Assembly (NCBI GenBank): GCA_020354105.1
Contig: CP070642.1
Span: 1,017,226-1,023,337, forward strand
DNA: 6,112 nucleotides
Source of the DNA: Chloroflexota bacterium
Lineage (GTDB): Bacteria; Chloroflexota; Dehalococcoidia; GIF9; UBA5629
Reading direction: 5' to 3'
Shown: positions 1 through 5,067 of the stretch, piece by piece
Numbering within the stretch: position 1 is the first letter of the stretch
Layout of the letters: every line of letters starts with the position of its first letter
Translations under genes and position numbers: made by a program
Notes under the pieces: model-generated
Told to the model about the DNA's origin: nothing
The model's input: the letters and a program-made list of their open reading frames with translations, nothing else
Databases searched by the model: none

Positions 1-3
1 ATA

Positions 4-10
4 CCTCCTT
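4..10 (-). promoter_or_regulatory. Shine-Dalgarno of a gene starting beyond the left edge
   Basis: Read on the minus strand this is a full AAGGAGG followed by TAT, after which the window ends. A ribosome-binding site this strong, 28 bases downstream of a good minus-strand promoter, implies a start codon within a few bases outside the window. No part of the coding sequence is visible, so its product is unknown. Confidence 0.7.
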
Positions 11-37
11 ATGATGTAGCTTTCGTTATTCGGCAGT

Positions 38-66
38 AAAATAACACGATGTTCATCGTTTGTCAA
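38..66 (-). promoter_or_regulatory. sigma-70-type promoter for the off-edge gene
   Basis: The minus strand carries a perfect -35 TTGACA (61-66), a 17-base spacer and a -10 TATTTT (38-43, four of six consensus positions). The predicted transcript would start near position 31, giving a leader of about 30 bases that ends in the AAGGAGG at 4-10. The ordered run of -35, -10 and Shine-Dalgarno makes this the best-supported promoter in the window. The gene it serves lies outside. Confidence 0.7.
46..59. promoter_or_regulatory. palindromic operator candidate inside the promoter spacer
   Basis: ACGATG and CATCGT form perfect 6-bp arms around a 2-bp centre. The 14-bp dyad sits entirely between the -35 and -10 of the minus-strand promoter, where a bound repressor would block RNA polymerase. 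The spacer is the normal 17 bp, not the 19-20 bp usual for MerR-activated promoters, so repression is the more natural reading. The cognate regulator is unknown; the off-edge gene regulating itself is one possibility. Confidence 0.5.
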
Positions 67-107
67 TGGAGCTCCTGCCACCTTGCCGTTTCCCACGAAT
101 TTCACAG

Positions 108-149
108 TTCATAGTCCAGACAACTAGCCAAAGCCGTCTGGACTATGAA
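108..149. repeat. long perfect inverted repeat (hairpin), possible transcript end
   Basis: Arms 108-121 and 136-149 are perfectly complementary over 14 bp around a 14-base loop. The hairpin lies about 80 bases downstream of the stop of the minus-strand lipoprotein gene and upstream of the next minus-strand promoter, which is where a terminator would be expected. It lacks the U-tract of a standard intrinsic terminator: on the minus strand the T-run comes before the stem, and on the plus strand the stem is followed by A's. It may stabilise or end the lipoprotein mRNA non-canonically, or it may be a protein-binding dyad. The remaining bases 150-229 show nothing recognisable. Confidence 0.55.
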
Positions 150-229
150 AAAGGCACTTAGAACTTGGTACCTTTACCGGAATCATTCAACAGCGAAACC
201 AAGCTACCCAATTAATCTACAAATCCAGC

Positions 230-1270
230 TTACGGTGTACAGGTAAAGGTTAAATTCGCCTGATTCGATAGCATCGGCAGCGGCGTCAGGATTCTGACGC
301 GCTCCCAGTATGTGGCATTATTCCCTACCCAGACCATCCAAGTATCTTGAACCGTCTTTGTACCTGCCGCACTGAAGTTAAGCGTTTCCACCTGACCGAT
401 TGCGCCATCATGACGTTCCCACTGATAAGTCACCGTGCAGGGCCCATCAACAGTGATATCGGCAGTCCAAACTAACGTCTTGGGACACGGACCCGTATAA
501 GGGGTGGCATGGACAACGACATTGGTGACCTTAGGAGGCCCTGACCAACCACCACCACCGGGCGGAGCTGGCGGAGGTATAGGCATCGGTGTGCCGACAA
601 CAGCCACCACCACCGTAACTGTTTTGGTCGCTGTACCACCACAGCCGGTAGCAGTCAGGGTATAAGTAGTCGTGCTCGTGGGCGAAACTTGCCGTGAACC
701 CGGTGAGCCCACCTCACCGAAATTCCCCGGCGTCAGCATCACAGAACCCACCAGCTCACCGGTTGCACCGTTGGTTATGGGTCCCCATTCCAGACTTGTC
801 GATTGCCCGGATGTAATAAAACCGGGATTGGCTTCAAAATGCGTGAACATCGGTGCACCGGGACATCCAGGTGCCGGTGGTTGGCCTGGAGTTTGCGGTT
901 GAGAAGGCTGCTGACCTGTTCCACCTACATTGACTACAACCTCTCGATGGAGCATTGCCTCACCGATATCTACAGATAGCGTATAAACAGCAGTTTCGGG
1001 TGGGCATACCTGCCGATGCCCAAAAGGGTCAACCGGTTGCCCATCCAACTCCACCCCAAAGAAGTCCCCACCCTCGACACGCCATTCCAGGTTGACACAC
1101 TCACCCGGCTGAATACCGGTCCTGTCCGCATTGAAAAAGACTTGTGGTTCACCCGGTGAGAATGGTTCCATAGGCGAAGATTCCCCTGGGGGTGCACTGT
1201 AGTTATAACAACTACCCATCAGGATGAGAACACTTATTAATACCGTCATCAATAGCCAATGTCTTTGCAT
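230..1270 (-). CDS. Ig-like domain lipoprotein, secreted
   Basis: Predicted exported lipoprotein of 346 residues. A charged start and hydrophobic core lead to LMGSC, so Cys21 would be the lipidated residue; Met at -3 is slightly off the usual lipobox. A Ser/Pro linker follows, then two Ig-like beta domains at about residues 43-115 and 141-223. These are related to each other: both have a Gly-x-x-x-x-LEW strand and end in a YTL strand. A Pro/Gly-rich spacer precedes a C-terminal domain (about 247-346) with paired cysteines and the pattern GPCP...VTYQWERxDG...W, of a kind I associate with Chloroflexota surface proteins. No catalytic residues are visible, so a binding or structural role at the cell surface is inferred. 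Two adjacent ATGs exist. The second, at 1270, is five bases from the AAGGAGG, while the first, at 1273, is only two, so the second is preferred. Confidence 0.9.
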   Translation of the reverse strand: MQRHWLLMTVLISVLILMGSCYNYSAPPGESSPMEPFSPGEPQVFFNADRTGIQPGECVNLEWRVEGGDFFGVELDGQPVDPFGHRQVCPPETAVYTLSVDIGEAMLHREVVVNVGGTGQQPSQPQTPGQPPAPGCPGAPMFTHFEANPGFITSGQSTSLEWGPITNGATGELVGSVMLTPGNFGEVGSPGSRQVSPTSTTTYTLTATGCGGTATKTVTVVVAVVGTPMPIPPPAPPGGGGWSGPPKVTNVVVHATPYTGPCPKTLVWTADITVDGPCTVTYQWERHDGAIGQVETLNFSAAGTKTVQDTWMVWVGNNATYWERVRILTPLPMLSNQANLTFTCTP

Positions 1271-1275
1271 CATCT

Positions 1276-1282
1276 CCTCCTT
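1276..1282 (-). promoter_or_regulatory. Shine-Dalgarno that decides the lipoprotein start
   Basis: AAGGAGG on the minus strand. The first ATG (1273-1271) is two bases away, which is too close for normal initiation. The second (1270-1268) is five bases away and is the likely start. Confidence 0.75.
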
Positions 1283-1334
1283 GCTATCTATTTTCAGTTA
1301 AATAGTAACTACAAGCTTCGTTAAACATCATCTA

Positions 1335-1364
1335 ATAATATCCAATCGTATGGAAATATCGCAA
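1335..1364 (-). promoter_or_regulatory. probable promoter of the Ig-like lipoprotein gene
   Basis: The minus strand shows TTGCGA (1359-1364) as -35, an 18-base spacer and TATTAT (1335-1340) as -10. Four and five positions respectively match consensus. Transcription would begin near 1328, leaving a leader of about 55 bases that ends in the AAGGAGG. AT-rich DNA yields such matches by chance, so confidence is limited. Confidence 0.4.
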
Positions 1365-1469
1365 TAGGAATATAGTCCCGAATTTGCCATCTTCACGTGG
1401 CACTTTGGTAACGAGTAATTAGTATGGCTCTACAAAGGAAGCACAAACGACATGGCGTGTTACAGGCAT

Positions 1470-1500
1470 AAAAAAGGACAGTCTCGCTAACTTCGAGCCT
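1470..1500 (-). terminator. possible intrinsic terminator after the zinc-ribbon gene
   Basis: On the minus strand, 1500-1494 pairs with 1486-1480 (six pairs, one mismatch) around a 7-base loop. Four bases follow and then a run of six T's (1475-1470). The hairpin starts about 40 bases past the stop of the minus-strand zinc-ribbon gene and would separate it from the lipoprotein gene. The stem is short and has a mismatch. The rest of the intergenic stretch 1283-1542, apart from the promoter at 1335-1364, shows nothing recognisable. Confidence 0.4.
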
Positions 1501-1542
1501 ACCCCCTGGCTTCGTTCTATCTATTCCTTTAATTTACCCATT

Positions 1543-1857
1543 CTACGTCTTGTTGTATTTAAGATGTTTGTGGAATAAATCTTCCAAAAATTCTGACATC
1601 TCGGCTCTTATCGATGTTGCGTCTCTGTCTTTGTCAGGTGCATATCTCCACCGGCACTGCTCTGCATTCTGGGACGCTGCTGCTTGATTATAGGCAGGAT
1701 AATGGGGTACCCACTGCTGATAAGAACATTGATAATCATACGACGGAGGCGGCACCTGTGGTACTACAGAGATCAGATCAAGCCCGCAAGCGCCACAAAA
1801 CCGGTCATTAGATAATGCCCGTGCTCCGCAGCGGGGACAAAAATTTATCTGCCACAT
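1543..1857 (-). CDS. small zinc-ribbon protein
   Basis: Predicted cytoplasmic protein of 104 residues. Near the N-terminus are two CxxC knuckles, CPRCG and CGACG, separated by 12 residues, the standard four-cysteine zinc-ribbon. The middle is a low-complexity linker rich in Pro, Tyr and Gln (about residues 33-70). The C-terminal 25 residues look like an amphipathic helix (RAEMSEFLEDLFHKHLKY). There is no membrane segment and no enzymatic motif, so the likely role is protein or nucleic-acid contact; the actual function is unknown. The start is uncertain. An in-frame TTG at 1866 would add three residues, but the ATG at 1857 lies just after GAAGG and starts right before the ribbon, as is usual for such proteins. 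It follows the GerE-type regulator gene on the same strand after about 75 bases, so co-transcription is possible. Confidence 0.75.
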   Translation of the reverse strand: MWQINFCPRCGARALSNDRFCGACGLDLISVVPQVPPPSYDYQCSYQQWVPHYPAYNQAAASQNAEQCRWRYAPDKDRDATSIRAEMSEFLEDLFHKHLKYNKT

Positions 1858-1932
1858 CGCCTTCAACTCTCTTGCTAAGAGAATATCGTTTTATAATAAC
1901 CCCTACGCTAAAAACTGCACTCTACCTGCAGA

Positions 1933-2208
1933 TCAGTCAGCACCGATAGGTACCAGACCGATTACAGCGGCTTTAACTACAGCTTCGGTGCGGTTTAATG
2001 AATTCAGCTTCTTCAATATTTTAGTCATGTGATTCTTAGCCGCCGGTTCGCTGATTTGTAATTCGGCCGCAATCTGTTTGTTCGAATAACCGATTGAAAT
2101 AAGACGCAATATCTCTTTTTCTTCAAGCGTCAACCTATTCACATCTAACATTTGTCGTTCAACCTCTCTTATGGCATTTCTAATATAATAAACGCTAAAA
2201 TCGGTCAA
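1933..2208 (-). CDS. stand-alone LuxR/GerE-family HTH regulator
   Basis: A small DNA-binding protein of up to 91 residues, made almost wholly of a GerE four-helix domain. LTLEEKEILRLISIGYSNKQIAAEL (about residues 26-50) covers the first helices and turn. ISEPAAKNHMTKILKKLNSLNRTEAV (about 52-77) holds the recognition helix and the conserved NRTEAV segment. No receiver, PAS or autoinducer domain is present, and a stop codon (TAA, 2218-2220) four codons upstream excludes a longer N-terminus in this frame. The residue pair usually TV before the K-N-H motif is AA here. The longest reading starts at TTG 2208 without a Shine-Dalgarno. ATG 2151, about 11 bases after AGAGAGG, would give 72 residues that still contain the whole domain. 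It is divergent from rlmB and could act on the intergenic motifs described below, which is inference. Confidence 0.85.
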   Translation of the reverse strand: MTDFSVYYIRNAIREVERQMLDVNRLTLEEKEILRLISIGYSNKQIAAELQISEPAAKNHMTKILKKLNSLNRTEAVVKAAVIGLVPIGAD

Positions 2209-2218
2209 AGGTTTATAT

Positions 2219-2242
2219 TATGGTAAGTCGAAGAACCTAAAT
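2219..2242 (+). repeat. bipartite intergenic element, copy 1
   Basis: TATGGTAAGT (2219-2228), six bases, then ACCTAAAT (2235-2242). The same two blocks in the same order and orientation occur at 5031-5050, separated by two bases. In both places a minus-strand gene lies to the left and a plus-strand gene to the right, and TACCAATA follows further on (2272-2279 and 5061-5068). It could be a regulatory site shared by two divergent promoters or a remnant of a duplicated upstream region. Confidence 0.5.
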
Positions 2243-2271
2243 CGAATTCCAGGTTTGAATTAGCAGACCTG
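2234..2271. promoter_or_regulatory. evenly spaced ACCT/AGGT array across the rlmB promoter
   Basis: ACCT at 2235, AGGT at 2251 and ACCT at 2267 start exactly 16 bases apart in alternating orientation. They form two overlapping inverted repeats: AACCT-n12-AGGTT (2234-2255) and CAGGT-n12-ACCTG (2250-2271). The last two boxes flank the predicted -35 of rlmB. The pattern suits a dimeric or multimeric regulator, and the neighbouring GerE-type protein is one candidate. The boxes are short, so chance cannot be excluded. Confidence 0.35.
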
Positions 2272-2283
2272 TACCAATACAAT
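2255..2283 (+). promoter_or_regulatory. rlmB promoter, nearly leaderless
   Basis: TTGAAT (2255-2260), a 17-base spacer and TACAAT (2278-2283, five of six consensus positions). Transcription would begin about position 2290, roughly five bases before the ATG at 2295. No Shine-Dalgarno precedes that ATG, which agrees with leaderless or near-leaderless translation. Confidence 0.5.
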
Positions 2284-2294
2284 ATGCCAGAAAA

Positions 2295-3032
2295 ATGACA
2301 GAAATTTTCGAAGGCAAAAACCCGGTAATCGAGTTGCTGAAGACCAGCCACCCCATAAATAAAATACTTCTGGCTAGCAATATCAAGCCGGATGATGCCG
2401 TCACTGAAATAACTCGCCTGGCCGGCGCTAAAGGCATACCCATTGAACGTGTATCAAGGCATATAATAGACAAGCAGAGCATAACAAGCACCAATCAAGG
2501 GATTATTGCCTACGCCGCAGCCAAAGAATATGTCACCCTGGAAGATTTACTGACTCTCTCAGCAGAAAAGAATGAGCCACCACTCTATGTGGTTCTTGAT
2601 GGCATCGAAGACCCACGTAATCTGGGCTCAATACTGAGGACCGCCTACGCCAGTGGGGTTCACGGAGTAATTATCAGAGAAAGAAGGGCTGTTGGCCTCA
2701 CCGCCACTGCAGCCAAGGCATCGGCTGGCGCTATATGGTATATGCCCGTAGCCAGCGTATCCAGCATACCCCAGACGATTGAAACACTCAAGAAAAACAA
2801 CCTCTGGGTCATCGGCATAGACCGGAGCGGCAAATCCGAATATACTCAGATGGACTTCAGGACGTCAACAGCGATTGTAATCGGCAGCGAAGGTAAGGGA
2901 TTGTCCGAGCTGGTTAGAAAGAGATGCGATTTTATGGCACATATCCCGATGCGAGGGGAAATCACCTCGCTCAACGCTTCCGTCGCCGCTGCCCTGGTTA
3001 TGTACGAGGCATTTAAACAAAGGAGCCGCTAG
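2295..3032 (+). CDS. rlmB: 23S rRNA (guanosine-2251-2'-O)-methyltransferase
   Basis: SpoU/TrmH-family SAM-dependent enzyme predicted to methylate the ribose of G2251 (E. coli numbering) in the peptidyl-transferase P-loop of 23S rRNA. Its 245 residues match the usual length. The N-terminal substrate-binding domain (about 1-78) opens with the family signature EGKNPVIELL. The knotted catalytic domain follows (about 96-240). Motif 1 is DPRNLGSILRTA, with Asn109 and catalytic Arg115. Motif 2 is VIGSEGKGL, with Glu199. Motif 3 is IPMRGEITSLNASVAAAL (217-234), which shapes the SAM pocket. The start at 2295 fits the family N-terminus although no Shine-Dalgarno is seen. The acyltransferase gene starts 40 bases downstream. 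Other SpoU members methylate other RNAs, so the exact target is by family similarity. Its last 39 bases are repeated at the end of the next gene. Confidence 0.93.
   Translation: MTEIFEGKNPVIELLKTSHPINKILLASNIKPDDAVTEITRLAGAKGIPIERVSRHIIDKQSITSTNQGIIAYAAAKEYVTLEDLLTLSAEKNEPPLYVVLDGIEDPRNLGSILRTAYASGVHGVIIRERRAVGLTATAAKASAGAIWYMPVASVSSIPQTIETLKKNNLWVIGIDRSGKSEYTQMDFRTSTAIVIGSEGKGLSELVRKRCDFMAHIPMRGEITSLNASVAAALVMYEAFKQRSR
2994..3032 (+). repeat. rlmB tail repeat, original copy
   Basis: The last 13 codons of rlmB including the stop, encoding LVMYEAFKQRSR. This belongs naturally to the SpoU fold: it follows motif 3 directly, and Bacillus-type relatives have a similar MYE-containing end. It matches 4216-4254 at 32 of 39 bases, including a 16-base identical run. 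Confidence 0.85.
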
Positions 3033-3048
3033 CCTACGACTAGGCTAG
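3029..3048 (+). repeat. intercistronic hairpin over the rlmB stop
   Basis: CTAGCCTA (3029-3036) and TAGGCTAG (3041-3048) form a perfect 8-bp stem with a CGAC loop. The stem includes the rlmB stop codon. AT-rich sequence without a T-run follows, so it is not a standard terminator. It may affect read-through into, or mRNA stability before, the acyltransferase gene. Confidence 0.5.
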
Positions 3049-3072
3049 ATAAATTGAAATCGTCATAGAACA

Positions 3073-4254
3073 ATGACAACTCAGATAGATAGGCAATATT
3101 ATATCGACTGGCTCCGGGTAGGAGCCATGTTTCTACTCATCTTTTATCATACTGGCCGCTTATTTGACGAGCCCTGGCATATCAATAACGCCGTTCTAAA
3201 TCCGGCTATAAATGTCCTTAACCGCTTCCTGGATATCTGGCACATGCCGTTATTCTTCATTCTGGCAGGAGCCTCAGTGTGGTTTGCCCTGGGTCGCCGT
3301 TCTCCTGGCGAATTTGTAAAAGAGAGAACTTTACGTCTTTTTGTTCCCCTAATCTTCGGCATGTTAGCTATAGTCCCCCCACAAGTCTATTTCGAGCGAG
3401 TTTTCGATGGCGACTTCACCGGTTCATTCCTAGCCTGGTATCCTAACACCTTTCATGGAATATATAGCAATGATAATCCGGCCAGCGGCAATTTAAGCTT
3501 TCACCACCTGTGGTTCCTGGCTTATCTCTTCGTCTTCTCTTTGCTTCTGCTGCCACTATTCTGGTATTTTAAAAAAGAGAGCAGAAAATCCCTTATTTCA
3601 CGAGTCGCCGGGTTTCTAGCCAGACCGGGAGCGATATTCCTGCCGACTATTCCGTTGATAATTGTCAATATAACGCTCAGACCTACATACGGCTGGGGAA
3701 ATCATACTCTGATAAGCGATTGGGCTAATTTCTTATTTTATATTACTGTCTTTTTCTACGGTTTCTGGCTCGTCTCAGATGGCAAGATGCTTCAGGTCGT
3801 CAGGCAAAACCGTTACCATGCCTTAATTGTCGCTAACATTCTTTCACTGTCGATATACTTGAGCGGCGTCGGTATAATCCCACTGCCCGGTGCAGTCTGG
3901 CTGGCTTTTAACGCCATCGCCTGCTGGTGCTGGCTTGTAGCTATCATCGGCATCGGAAGCCTATTTTTCAATTTCACCAACCGCATCCTCAAATATGCCA
4001 GTGACGCGGTCTTACCGGTCTACATTCTCCATCAGACACTTATCGTTACCATCGGGTTCTACGTAATCCAGTGGAATACAGGCGTGGCCTTAAAATATTT
4101 CTTCATTGCCATTGCTACACTGGCCAGCTCTCTGGCAATTTATGAGGTAGTACGGACAAACAACATTACACGGTTCCTTTTTGGACTTAGGCTAAGGAAG
4201 AAATCAAAGGCAACACTGGTAATGTACGAGGCATTTAGACAAAGAAGTCAGTAA
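3073..4254 (+). CDS. acyltransferase-3 family membrane protein with an RlmB-derived C-terminal tail
   Basis: Integral membrane acyltransferase of 393 residues with about ten predicted helices, of the group that O-acylates sugars or glycans at the membrane (the MdoC/OafB type of fold). YYIDWLRVGAMFLLIFYHT holds the family's R-x10-H signature: Arg15 and His26, the latter the expected catalytic histidine. HMPLFFILAGAS (57-68) and FVKERTLRLFVPLIFG (81-96) are the typical second-helix and loop motifs, HHLWFLAYLF (144-153) is the usual central motif, and ILHQTLI (318-324) marks a late helix. The acceptor cannot be read from the sequence. The start at 3073 suits the family, but no Shine-Dalgarno is visible. 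It probably shares the rlmB transcript, given the 40-base gap. The native protein seems to end near GLRLRKKSK (371-379). The last 12 residues, LVMYEAFRQRSQ, copy the end of RlmB and are not expected in this family. Confidence 0.9.
   Translation: MTTQIDRQYYIDWLRVGAMFLLIFYHTGRLFDEPWHINNAVLNPAINVLNRFLDIWHMPLFFILAGASVWFALGRRSPGEFVKERTLRLFVPLIFGMLAIVPPQVYFERVFDGDFTGSFLAWYPNTFHGIYSNDNPASGNLSFHHLWFLAYLFVFSLLLLPLFWYFKKESRKSLISRVAGFLARPGAIFLPTIPLIIVNITLRPTYGWGNHTLISDWANFLFYITVFFYGFWLVSDGKMLQVVRQNRYHALIVANILSLSIYLSGVGIIPLPGAVWLAFNAIACWCWLVAIIGIGSLFFNFTNRILKYASDAVLPVYILHQTLIVTIGFYVIQWNTGVALKYFFIAIATLASSLAIYEVVRTNNITRFLFGLRLRKKSKATLVMYEAFRQRSQ
4216..4254 (+). repeat. rlmB tail repeat, copy fused to the acyltransferase
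   Basis: Encodes LVMYEAFRQRSQ plus the stop, in the same frame as in rlmB, with 10 of 12 residues identical. There are seven base differences from 2994-3032. Three are synonymous in sense codons, one changes TAG to TAA, and three account for the K-to-R and R-to-Q changes. After the stop, CCACGACCTA here resembles CCTACGACTA after rlmB, so the duplicated segment probably extends beyond the coding part. Confidence 0.85.
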
Positions 4255-4270
4255 CCACGACCTAATGTCG

Positions 4271-4306
4271 GCTGAGAACTCATTTCATGAGATTGAGTTT
4301 CTCAGC
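4271..4306. repeat. hairpin at the convergent gene ends
   Basis: GCTGAGAACTCA (4271-4282) pairs with 4294-4306, giving 8 plus 4 base pairs with one bulged T around an 11-base loop. It lies just past the acyltransferase stop and covers the last codons and the stop of the minus-strand membrane protein gene. A smaller hairpin, CGAC-n5-GTCG (4258-4270), abuts it. No T-run follows on either strand, so a role in transcript end formation or protection is only suggested. The gap between the two stop codons is 25 bases. Confidence 0.45.
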
Positions 4307-4987
4307 GATCTCCTCGGCGGCTTTTTCCTGTCCTCTGGGCACAGGCACGCGGACAGTATGTTCCACACGGCCATCCCTGTAGGGGTCCGAATAGTTGATT
4401 ACCAGCAGCTGCTGAGATTCATTGTCAGCCAAAACAACTCCATCAAGTCTGCGGCCGGTGCCGCGCCACGTTTTTAAACGGCGGTTCAAGTACACGGCAT
4501 CACGCGTAATATAGGCTTCACCCAGATATTTTCTGTTCCGGCGATGATTGTTCCAGGTGGAAAACCACATGACTAGAGGGACCGGGGTGAACATACAGAA
4601 CAATATGACAAACAACGATCCCACAGATTCATGCTTGAAAACGACGAACAGGATACCACAAATCAGGGCAGCGGCGGAAAACGAATAGTACCAGACCCTG
4701 TTTGCTTTATTCGCCACCCGGTAATCTGTTTCCGTGTACCGGTCCCATTCTTCCCGGCTGTACGTCCAGTGAGCCAGCAGGTTATCACCTTTCAGAATCC
4801 GGTTGAGCAGTCTTGCCTGCAGGACGTAGTAAATGGTGACGGTAGTGCCTGCAATGGGTATGATTATGATGAGGAGTGGAATAACAATATAGCTGCCTAT
4901 ACCGAAGATGTAGGGCGTGAAGATGACAAATATGGCCGTGACGATTCCCCAGATTATGGCTTTACGGCGATTTGGGTTGTCTTTCAT
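4280..4987 (-). CDS. uncharacterised four-helix membrane protein
   Basis: A 235-residue protein I do not recognise. Hydrophobic segments at about residues 10-30, 32-55, 98-117 and 122-142 form two helical hairpins. The loop between them (about 56-97) is polar, with clustered Lys/Arg/Glu and the segment HWTYSREEWDRYTETDYR. The C-terminal part (about 143-235) is soluble and strand-rich (YITRDAVYLNRRLKTW, LDGVVLADNESQQLLVINYS, EHTVRVPVPRGQEKAAEEIAEKL), ending in a helix. A domain of short strands plus a final helix after membrane hairpins resembles membrane-tethered PH-like arrangements, but this is only a shape comparison. No catalytic motif or signal peptide is seen. The start at 4987 fits the basic N-terminus. 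The best ribosome site is a weak GGGA nine bases away. It is convergent with the acyltransferase gene and divergent from the propeller lipoprotein gene. Confidence 0.85.
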   Translation of the reverse strand: MKDNPNRRKAIIWGIVTAIFVIFTPYIFGIGSYIVIPLLIIIIPIAGTTVTIYYVLQARLLNRILKGDNLLAHWTYSREEWDRYTETDYRVANKANRVWYYSFSAAALICGILFVVFKHESVGSLFVILFCMFTPVPLVMWFSTWNNHRRNRKYLGEAYITRDAVYLNRRLKTWRGTGRRLDGVVLADNESQQLLVINYSDPYRDGRVEHTVRVPVPRGQEKAAEEIAEKLNLMK

Positions 4988-5005
4988 TTTTGTTATTCCC
5001 GGTCA

Positions 5006-5013
5006 AGTATAAT
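5006..5013. promoter_or_regulatory. overlapping divergent -10 boxes
   Basis: The plus strand has a perfect TATAAT at 5008-5013 and the minus strand TATACT at 5006-5011. The first would serve the propeller lipoprotein gene (start near 5020, leader about 48 bases). The second would serve the membrane protein gene (leader about 10 bases). Neither has a good -35 at the right distance, so activator dependence or chance must be considered. If both are real, the two genes compete for RNA polymerase. Confidence 0.4.
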
Positions 5014-5015
5014 TT

Positions 5016-5037
5016 ATATGTGGTATCATATATGGTA
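5016..5037 (+). repeat. 12-bp-spaced tandem boxes in the divergent region
   Basis: ATATGTGGTA (5016-5025) and ATATATGGTA (5028-5037) are 9/10 identical and start 12 bases apart, about one helical turn. An inverted TATACC follows at 5040-5045. Such phased boxes can be regulator sites, but the sequence is simple and AT-rich. Confidence 0.3.
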
Positions 5038-5050
5038 AGTATACCTAAAT
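5031..5050 (+). repeat. bipartite intergenic element, copy 2
   Basis: TATGGTAAGT (5031-5040), two bases, then ACCTAAAT (5043-5050), matching 2219-2242 in order and orientation. TACCAATA at 5061-5068 runs into the lipoprotein ATG, and the same octamer occurs at 2272 before rlmB. Confidence 0.5.
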
Positions 5051-5067
5051 TAATAATCAATACCAAT

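Noticed and set aside
672..902. Plus-strand open frame inside the Ig-like lipoprotein gene
   Set aside because: It lies fully antisense to a gene with a clear signal peptide, lipobox and domains, and its translation resembles no protein.
970..1197. Minus-strand frame of 75 codons
   Set aside because: It overlaps the lipoprotein gene in another frame on the same strand and has no domain or ribosome site of its own.
1614..1811. Plus-strand frame antisense to the zinc-ribbon gene
   Set aside because: The minus-strand frame has two CxxC knuckles; this one has no recognisable feature.
1868..1882. Small hairpin TCTCTT-gct-AAGAGA upstream of the zinc-ribbon start
   Set aside because: Only 6 bp in AT-rich sequence with no associated signal; not convincing as a regulatory element.
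2284..2298. Tiny upstream frame ATG-CCA-GAA-AAA-TGA overlapping the rlmB start
   Set aside because: Four codons without a Shine-Dalgarno, and its ATG would lie upstream of the predicted transcript start.
2237..2494. Minus-strand hydrophobic frame over the start of rlmB
   Set aside because: It is antisense to the conserved RlmB N-terminal domain; its hydrophobicity is a by-product of the reverse complement.
2994..4254. Attachment sites of an integrating element
   Set aside because: The direct repeats fit the shape, but there is no integrase, the insert holds a single gene, and the copies have diverged. Kept only as a possible origin of the duplicated tail, not annotated as attL/attR.
4631..5038. 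135-codon plus-strand frame antisense to the membrane protein gene
   Set aside because: The translation is low in recognisable structure, while the opposite strand shows clear membrane helices and a basic start.
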